64,000 bases of DNA, from positions 5,499,558 through 5,563,557 of the forward strand of contig OZ022585.1 of assembly GCA_963669155.1 (NCBI GenBank). The letters run 5' to 3'. The translations under genes were made by a program, and so were the position numbers. Each line of letters begins with the position of its first letter. Positions within the stretch are counted from its first letter, which is position 1. Origin of the DNA: Arbacia lixula (Eukaryota > Echinodermata > Echinoidea > Arbacioida > Arbaciidae). Shown piece by piece: positions 56,233 through 64,000 of the stretch. Under the pieces are notes generated by a model that did not search any database, was not told the DNA's origin, and saw only the letters and a list, made by a program, of their open reading frames with translations.

Positions 56233-56322
56233 CCTATGTACTGTAATGGAGGATGGATTATATGAAAATTCAAACTGAAGGAGAGCTTGAAGGGATCAAG
56301 GATAGCCCCTTTGAAATTTTAA

Positions 56323-56607
56323 AAATGCCCATTAACTGTGCGCGTGATTCAGAATTTCAATAAAAACATGTGTCTAAACCCTGTTTCCACGAAAATAAAA
56401 CAACATCGATTTCTTGTACTTAATGGGTTAGCCTAAATGCCTAAAAAAGGATTTTGTATTTGAAAAATATCCATTAACTGTGCGCGTGATTCAGAATTTT
56501 AATAAAAACATATTTCTAAACCCTGTTTCCACGACAATAAAACAATATCGATTTTTTGTACTTAATGGGTTAGCCTAAATGCGAAAAAAGGATTTTGTAT
56601 TTGATTT
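56323..56607. repeat. Tandem duplication, 2 x 142 bp
   Basis: ATTAACTGTGCGCGTGATTC occurs at 56331 and 56473, and the intervening sequence through GGGTTAGCCTAAATGC is repeated with few differences. Confidence 0.92.
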
Positions 56608-57874
56608 GTGCAGATACATTTATTGCGTTGATATGGTTAAAGTATTTTGCATAATTTAAAATCAAATGTTGAGGAAAAGGGACCTCTCTTTTAAGATAAG
56701 GTTGTGGGGAAAAAATTCTGTGAATATATTTATCAATAAAGCGGACATTTCGTTTTGCGGCGGATGGCACTGAACAGAACACACACAGCTACGAAGGTGA
56801 GCGAATAGCGGATGTTGAGGAGATATATTCAATGAAAGAGTTAAAGCAAGAGGAAGACCTGAGAATCAAAATCAAATTCATTAAAATACGGTATTTGTAG
56901 AGAGGGTGCTTCATCGTTATGTAATTGCAGTAATGGACTTATTGACTGTGAAACAGTGAACATAATTGATTCTACTTGACAATGGTGTTGGGCTCTGTGA
57001 TGATGACACTCTTTGTTTTGGAAGCAAGTAGGCATGACAGATGGTTGTGGTGATGTGTTTATGCAACTTATTTATGATACAGTTAATGAAATAATAAATT
57101 ACATAACTCGCAAGCTTGCAGTGGTAAAAACACCCGGGTTGACGCACTGTTAGTTAAAGTATCAGTCGATAAACATATGTGACAGGAAATGCACAATTGA
57201 ATGAAAACTGGTAGCGATATTGACTGAATTCAAATCAGTTTATGAATATAAGAATGGTGGATTTCTTTAGTGTGACGTTAATTTCACATGGTAAGTTATA
57301 GTTAACATTAAGGAATATTTGCAACTCAGAAACACAGCTTGAATGCCAAGTAGGATATCAACTTGATCAATAACAACGTGCCTCCAGTGCAACGACCGCG
57401 CTTATCATGTTCACTGAATAAAGTAGTAAACCATTCAACCGCGGAACGACTGAAACACCTCGATATCATATTTACAGCCAAATACCAGGCACCGGAAAAT
57501 ACGCTTATTTTATTTTCAGCGAGGTAGTCGTGACCTTTACTTGACCTCTAGAACCACGGAAACCGTCTCCTTTTCAAACTGTGATATCTTCATGAATATA
57601 TCATATTTTTCGTGCGCTTTCTTTTGTAACTGTATATGTTGGAGGTCGAAATTTACCAGGTGTGAAAAAAACATTTAATTTAATTTCAAAAACGTTTGAT
57701 TTAAAACAAGCAGAAAAATATTTCAAATTCGAGATAAATATGTGGTTCTAGTAAAAATTAAAAAAAAGAAAATAAACTCTATATTTCAATGTCAATCGCT
57801 TTTGAGCCCCTAACATTTAGAGATCATCTGAAGCAGAATTTATTGTACTTTATGAAGATACCATTATTTGTCAA

Positions 57875-58126
57875 CCTCCCCCCATAGAAGGGTCAGGCTC
57901 CAGCAAAACATCAACCATATTCAAATCCAAAATGAGCGAGATATGACGAAGTTGTGAACGATCCTAACCAGCCAATCATAGTCCATGATAATAACGAAAT
58001 TCCACCTGCGATCCAAGGGTCGCGGACTATGATTGGCTGGTTAGGATCGCTCACAACTTCGTCATATCTCGGTCATTTTGGATTTGAATATGGTTGATGT
58101 TTTGCTGACCCTTCTATGGGGGGAGG
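57875..58126. mobile_element. Near-perfect hairpin MITE family 4
   Basis: Arms of about 105 bp (from CCTCCCCCCATAGAAGGG to ACCAGCCAATCATAGTCC) are reverse complements with about two mismatches and one 7-nt indel (GGCTCCA in the left arm). The loop is about 35 nt. Confidence 0.9.
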
Positions 58127-58453
58127 TTAAAGAAAATAAGGCTTGTCTTTGAAGGCAAATAACATAAAAAACTCCTTTGCGGATTTCGGAAAAAATGAAA
58201 ATATTGATCAAGAAACATATAATCTCAATCCCTGTATAAAAAAATCCTGATCAGTATGCTTACAGAAGACACCAGCATAGGATCTCGCGAGCATGGCGAA
58301 TTCCTTCGTAATCTAGTGTGAGATTTGGCGAGACGAAAAATAAAACGCACACGATTTCTATAGAACGAGCGAGCGCTGCCAATTGACTATTTACCGTACT
58401 CCTGTAGAGAATCGAGTCATTACGGTAGAGGTCGCGTGAGCTAGTACGTGAGC

Positions 58454-58603
58454 ATGAAGCTTGATGATATCTTGGTGGTGTTGGGGGAGTTCGGGAGTTA
58501 CCAGAGGAGAATCTATGCCTTAGTCGGCTGCTTGGTCTTCTTCCATTCATGGACCACGATGGTACAAGTCTTCATCAGCGCCTCGGTTGACCACTGGTGT
58601 GCG
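58454..58603 (+). CDS. SLC22A: SLC22-family organic ion transporter, first coding exon (50 codons, continues past window)
   Basis: ATG at 58454 is preceded by an in-frame TAG at 58442, and a strong donor (GCG|gtaagt) ends the exon at 58603. The peptide begins MKLDDILVVLGEFGSYQRRI, then a hydrophobic stretch ALVGCLVFFHSWTTMVQVFI and DHWCA. This order (acidic start, GEFGxYQ, first membrane helix, then DHWC at the start of the large extracellular loop) is characteristic of OCT/OAT/OCTN-type SLC22 transporters of the major facilitator superfamily. It would reside in the plasma membrane and carry organic cations, anions or carnitine. The subtype cannot be told from one exon. No second exon was recognised in the remaining 5.4 kb, so intron 1 appears to exceed the window. 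Confidence 0.72.
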
Positions 58604-59462
58604 GTAAGTGGTGGTTGATTTTTTAATTATTGATTGATCGGCCAGTCGATTAATCAATCAGTTCATTTATAGGTTTTTGATCGTTTTTTTAGTGATAGAT
58701 TGAGTAGGTAAATGTGTTTGTTCCACATGTCTATTTCTTTACTAGTAATACTCATACATTTTATGGAAAAACATGCTACTAGGAACAAGAATAGTTTGTG
58801 CATTTCAATATAACTTTAACTGACACATCCTAATGCTAACTGTAAATTTGTTAAAATGCCATAATTTTGTTGTGTATTTTTTTTACAATCGTTTTTTAAG
58901 CAAGTCAATGATTAACATTTGCACTTCTTAATTTTGAATTGCAATTGACACTTTTGATACCACTATTATTTAATCAAATTTCCTTGCAGAGGTACATTGT
59001 ATTGTTGCATATGTTGTATTTATATGTGTTTCTACCTTGTAAATAGTCACAATTCAGCTGTATGACTGCGAACATGGGTTTTAAAGAACCTTAAATTGAA
59101 TTAAATGTATAAACATCTGTTTTCCCGTGTTGAGTATGGAAAATCATCTTGTACTAATCATCAGCTTTATTTTAATCGTTTAAATGAACAAGCCCGGAAG
59201 ATCACCCAATGCAAATTGCTAATTAAAATACGGAAAATACGGAATAGATCACATTGTATACTACGATAACCATTTTGGTATTTAGTCGTTGCGGCTCATA
59301 TTATCCCTTTCCCAGTGTTGAACTGGTATACAACTTTACCAATCAACGAACTGGAAAATTATGTTAATGAGGGATATAAGACGAGTTACATCCCTTCTCA
59401 ATACATTCCATTTCGATTATCATTAAATAGAGCGTAGCATGAATACAAATACTTTAACTATT

Positions 59463-59504
<42 letters not shown>

Positions 59505-59726
59505 GTATTAAAGGAGCTGTCAGGGATTGAAAGGACTTTTTCTTGAAATGCTAGCATTTCACGTTAAATATTAATTTCCCTTTGATATATTCAATATAAA
59601 TGTCTAAGTCTCGAGGTAAACAAAGCCGCTCCTCGGACACAGGGTGTTTTTATGTGTTCTGTTGAATAGTTTGGCTAAGAAATGCCCGACAGCCTGTAAG
59701 CCAAGCTAGGTTTTATCATGCTCCTT

Positions 59727-60253
59727 TTAAAGGGTTACTACATTAGAAAAATCAACTAATCTAATCTATGTAAAATTATCCACTAAAAACGAATTTCACA
59801 TTCGTTTGCCGCAATAAAGTCTCATTTTGACGAAAATTTGAAAAAACTCACGCCTCCATTGACGTATGAGAAGTGAAAATGCCTTAAATGCCAACAGCGT
59901 AAATAAAATGTTTTATTCACGCCATTCAAACAATACGTTACCAGTGGGAACCCCAAAGCTTGTCCGAGGTTTGTCTGAGTAGCAACAACTAATAGATTCA
60001 AAGTGCATTCCATCCATTGAATCTGAATGACAAGATACAGGTGAATGCAATAACGCGTTACTACGCAGTTAGGGGGAAAGTTGTGAATACATTACGAAAA
60101 TCGTCTATTGTTGACTTCCGTACAATCTATGTAATTTTTACTTCTCATACGTCACTGGAGACTTTATTGCGGCAAACGAATGTAAAATTCGTTTTTAGTG
60201 GATAATTTTACATAGATTAGTGGGAACTTATTTTCTAATTTAGTAGCCCTTTA
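59727..60253. mobile_element. TTAAAGGG-ended foldback MITE family 5 (about 527 bp)
   Basis: Outer arms of about 120 bp (TTAAAGGGTTACTACATTAG, ATCTATGTAAAATTATCCAC and GCCGCAATAAAGTCTC) return as reverse complement at 60130-60253. The interior is about 290 bp. Confidence 0.88.
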
Positions 60254-60418
60254 ACTAAATGAAGAGTAAATAACAACAACGAATATAATAGATATAACAA
60301 CGCATAATAGATTTTTCATGGTTTGTCCTCTTTATAGACACATTTACTGTCAGGCTTATATGAATCTGAATATATACATATCATGCTAACGCACTCATTT
60401 AGCATTAAATCCCTTTTA

Positions 60419-60852
60419 AGTAAATAATACATTTGACCCAAACAATTAATTAAAATTGTAAACGAGATCTATTGAAATATTTTGATTTAAGTGAGTAATC
60501 TATAAAATGTATAACAAACAATGAATTTAAATATGTTATGGGAGCTTTTGAAACATTTCCTTTTTTATGAAAAATGTATGAATAGTACAACAATGAATTT
60601 ATATGGTTATAGTGTCTTTGTGAAATATTTCTTTTATAGTTAACAATATATGTACGATTATAACAAGCGGTAGGTTGATCTAAATGGTTTATAAGAGCTT
60701 ATGTAATATTTCCCTTTTAGTGAACGATGTATAAATGGCATAATATCAATGAGGTGAAATTGTTCATGGGTCCCTTCCCTTCAATGTTTAAATCGTAAAA
60801 AACAACAATCATTTGTTGTTAAGTCCCTTTTGGTAAACAATGTATTTCATAT
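60419..60852. repeat. Dispersed repeat D4, copy 2
   Basis: Direct-orientation match to 55794-56232, from AATACATTTGAC to CCTTTTGGTAA-CAATG, with the same ~76-bp internal periodicity. Confidence 0.72.
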
Positions 60853-61488
60853 ACATGTAGTAACTGATTGACTCAATTGGTGAATGACTTATATAAACAT
60901 ACAGATATCTCGGTTACGATACATTTGTTTCCAGCTACTTTTTTGCGTTTAAGCGGAAAACCATAGCACGCGCTTGGATAAATCACACGGTGTTGCGGCC
61001 GAGGCGCAATTTGAACTTCCGTTGGCATGCTCAAGCTGCAGGAAATGAATGAAAGAATGGCTCCAGCATATTTCTGTCTAACGTTGTAGAGGTTAGACCA
61101 TGAACACTACCTCTGGGACTATGATAAGAGCCTAATTAATAAACACAGAATATATCAATGAAGAATATACAACATATATGTTATTATCTTTATTCGAGAT
61201 CTTTGTGGAATCTTTAGGTCCCTCGGTGAACTGTATGGAATGGGAAACCCCACAGCCTCCTCTTAGTCTCAGGAGCTAAATAGATTGCACAAGATCCCTC
61301 ATGCAATCATGGTTATGAATTTTTTTGTATATTATGACTGGTTTCATGCTTTGTAACTATATATTGCACTATGGACAATAGGCATTGCGCTACCGAATTT
61401 GAATAGCACCTATCCCATCCACTCCCTTTTCTGTAATCTATTTTCCACTTTTTGTTGTATTTGTATACTCTATTGATTGTTAGGCCCC

Positions 61489-61661
61489 GGGGGTGTTTCA
61501 CCAAGCTGTTCGTAAGTTACGAATGACTTTACGAACGACTTCTGCTAAATCCGATTCTCAATGAACAAAGTGTGGTATTGCATTTAGCACAAGAAGGGAT
61601 CACCAGTCGTGCGTAAAGTCGTACGTAACTTACGAACAACTTGGTGACCCCCCCCCCCCCC
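61489..61661. mobile_element. Palindromic MITE family 3, copy 2
   Basis: The arms match 28372-28555. The left arm lacks the GGTGATCCCTTCTTG segment, and the right end runs into about 14 C. Confidence 0.9.
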
Positions 61662-62097
61662 GCTATCATTATCGATACACGTCGGTAAGAGTTTCCTTCG
61701 AGCCTTTAAAAACATCGTTCATACACGTGTTCTCTACAGCCCCATCTAGAGCAAGTACGCGATGGTAACATGTTCCGCTAAGCCATACGAGCGTTGCGGT
61801 TACCGAATCACATGCTAGAGCGCGATGCGCAAACACTAACGGCTATTTTGCGAACGCAGTTTTATTTTGTTTACCACAATGTTACGATATTTTTACTTGG
61901 TATCGATCTGCTCCCAGGATAGAACCAATATAAATTTAGGTACCGACACCATCTTAATATTACATGTATAACAATTGGTCGTATTAGTCCTGGCTGAAGT
62001 TTGTGAATGTCAGCTGTTGGGAGTAATATATTTGGATTCCTTTTATAAGGTTGATAGAACTATTCTGGAATAGTTCCCCTGGCGAAATAGACTATAA

Positions 62098-62117
62098 GGG
62101 GGGGGGGGGGGGGGGGC
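62098..62117. repeat. G homopolymer of about 18-19 nt
   Basis: An uninterrupted G run. Confidence 0.9.
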
Positions 62118-62519
62118 TCTTTGTGTGCGCCGCGTGTGACTTCTTTACAATGAATACACACAACTCCCATAGAGAAGTAGGCTATCTAGCACACAATGGG
62201 TAAAACATACAATAACGTACAATAATTTTTTTTGTTTATATATTTCTTCTCGTTTCTACCATGTGAACAGTGTAAAGTAGTACAAGCTGTAAAAAGAAAA
62301 CACTGACACTTTTGCACGATAAGTTCAAATGAGTTCCAGCTCGAATCAAGCTGAAATTGACACACCTCAAAGTTACGGCATGACAAGAAAAATTGATGCA
62401 AGTTATTACATTTCAATGAACACTTTCCTTTAATAATCCGGATAATGTGTATTGATATTTTTACTTTTGGACAAATTTAGATCTAAAAATATGTGTGTAT
62501 CAAATTGATTAATTCAGAA

Positions 62520-62592
62520 CAAAACCATGGTTATTGTGCATCACGCATTTCAACCCACAACGTCTGTTCTGCAAGAATCAAACGTCATCAAA
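62520..62592. repeat. Dispersed repeat D3, copy D
   Basis: Contains GGTTATTGTGCATCACGCA, CAACCCACAAC and TCTGCAAGAATCA, in the order of the other copies. Confidence 0.55.
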
Positions 62593-62599
62593 CCGGTAA

Positions 62600-63432
62600 A
62601 ATGCCAATTCGTCTCCTGTCATTTCGTCTAATAGCCATTTCGTCTACATTCATTTCGTCTAATGCCATTTCGTCTAGGGCATTTCGTCCATCAACATTTC
62701 GTCTAGCACCCATTTCGTCCAGTCATCATTTCGTCCAATAGCCATTTCGTCTAATAGCCATTTCGTAATTGATGTTGATAATCACTGCGTGTCGGGAGAG
62801 TAATATGTGTAATGAAGTCTCGAGCCCGAAAAATCATCGCATCGCGTTAAATACAGTACAATAGGCATTTCCATTCACCTTGTACCTACGTACATCATGT
62901 GAACAAATCCAAACGTGGCTGCATGCCAGTCGGTGCAGCCACGTGGGAGAGATTCCGCACGCGTCGGAGAGAAAATCTGCACGCTCTGCAGCATAGTATG
63001 AGGCCCTGTTTCACCATTCGTGGTAGGGTCCACGGTTTCACCAAGCTGCTCGTAACGACTTTACGAATGACTGCTGATCCCTTCTTGTGCTAAATCAGAT
63101 TCTCAATGAACAAAGTATCGCATTTAGCACAAGAAGGGATTACCAGTCGTTTGTAAAGTCGTTCGTAACTTACGAACAGCTTGGTGAAAAAAACACAGTA
63201 GGCCTATATTATTGTTAGCCGAAATGGGCTTAGACCAAGTGATAATGGACCAAATGCAGCTAGACCAAAATGGAACATGGACGAAATGAAAGTAGACCAA
63301 GTGGCTATTAGACCATTTGCCTTTAGACCAGTTGGCTATTAGACCAAATGGGAATAGACGTAATGATAGTGGACGAAGTGGCTATTGGACCAATTGGCAC
63401 AAAAATACCATCAGACCAAATGGCTATTAGAT
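62600..63432. mobile_element. Foldback element with CATTTCGTCTAATAGC repeat arms
   Basis: The left arm (62605-62768) holds about ten units of CATTTCGTC followed by a variable spacer. The right arm (about 63220-63432) holds about twelve units of the complementary GACCAAATGGCTATTA type. A family 3 MITE (63034-63189) is nested between them. Confidence 0.82.
63034..63189. mobile_element. Palindromic MITE family 3, copy 3, nested
   Basis: The arms match the other two family 3 copies. It lacks part of the left-arm palindrome and the CACCCC termini. Confidence 0.87.
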
Positions 63433-64000
63433 CCAACTTTCAAGATCCTTCAGCACAGTTAAGAATTGTCGGAACATTGGCACCACGGCAATTTCCTTGG
63501 TACAACTGAAATATCTTTTACAACTTGATTTTCTCATTCATTTAATTCAATTTCTCGGCAACAGTGAAATCGGGTGTGCAGACAAAATTTTACATTTTCT
63601 TTGGGGCGACAAAGCTTCCCTCAAAGCCAGGCTTATCAAAATTTGTATTGCAATGGATATAATAACTTATGTTTGTCCATGCTGAACTGAATAGCTTTGA
63701 GCTTATAGACAGGGCTGTTCATTTGCAAAAGTCATAAAAACTCGGCAGGGATCATTTATAAACTATAACATGTTTGATGTCTTATATTCAATAGCTTCGC
63801 AAACTTTTTTAGGAGCAGTGGAATATTTTTCATGATTACCTTTGACACAGAGCGACCATGGTTATCATTCATAAGTATTGCAATTTACAGTAATATATAA
63901 AGCTCAGCGTTGCGCAGCTTGCCTCTCCGCATACTGTGCGGTGCGAAAAGCCACGACGTGTACTAAATGCGTATTGCGATCGCCATCTTTTAGGCTATAG

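Larger units (their letters stand above)
51548..58453. other. Divergent intergenic region between the DFR-like and SLC22-like genes
   Basis: About 6.9 kb with no recognised exon. It is dominated by mobile or repeated DNA at 52149-52323, 54187-55790, 55794-56232, 56323-56607 and 57875-58126. The stretches 52330-53600 and 56610-57870 show nothing I can identify. Confidence 0.5.
58604..64000 (+). other. Putative SLC22-like intron 1 (open-ended)
   Basis: AT-rich, with a GA microsatellite at 59466-59500, a MITE at 59727-60253, a D4 repeat, two family 3 MITEs, a G run at 62098-62117 and a foldback element at 62600-63432. No coding sequence was recognised. Confidence 0.5.

Overview
This window is nuclear DNA from a marine invertebrate, most likely an echinoderm such as a sea urchin. 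It is AT-rich with GT-AG introns, many CT/CA microsatellites, long G or C homopolymers and many short palindromic transposons. One gene is a RING-less, intronless B-box/beta-propeller TRIM-like protein, a class I recall as expanded in echinoderms and other invertebrate deuterostomes. The species assignment is inference.

Genes from left to right: (1) 2-1231 (-), the first 410 codons of an acidic protein of unknown function that runs off the left edge. (2) 3990-5642 (-), a 550-residue TRIM-like protein in one exon. (3) 11467-26077 (-), eight coding exons that join in phase into a 362-residue uronyl 2-O-sulfotransferase-like (UST) Golgi enzyme. (4) 31770-41385 (+), a four-exon, 453-residue alpha-tubulin. 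(5) 44681-51547 (-), eight exons that join into a 368-residue extended short-chain dehydrogenase/reductase of the dihydroflavonol-4-reductase/cinnamoyl-CoA-reductase type. (6) 58454-58603 (+), the first coding exon of a probable SLC22 organic-ion transporter that runs off the right edge. Genes 3, 5 and 6 are built almost wholly from exons too short to stand out as long open frames. I assigned them from splice sites, phase and family motifs.

The genes do not form a pathway. UST acts on glycosaminoglycans in the Golgi, tubulin is cytoskeletal, the reductase is a soluble NAD(P)H enzyme, SLC22 would sit in the plasma membrane, and the TRIM-like protein is probably cytoplasmic. UST and tubulin are divergent, tubulin and the reductase convergent, and the reductase and SLC22 divergent.

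The rest is repeat DNA. I see at least twelve foldback (inverted-repeat) elements or families, several present in two or three copies. They include large elements whose arms are arrays of degenerate short tandem repeats, resembling sea-urchin TU or Drosophila FB elements in organisation. There is also the 3' end of a decayed LINE, nested at the end of a foldback element, plus several dispersed repeat families, a CT/CA-rich minisatellite and a roughly 600-bp pyrimidine tract in a tubulin intron. CT microsatellites lie directly upstream of three splice acceptors and probably act as their polypyrimidine tracts. No tRNA, rRNA, CRISPR array or prokaryotic gene was seen.
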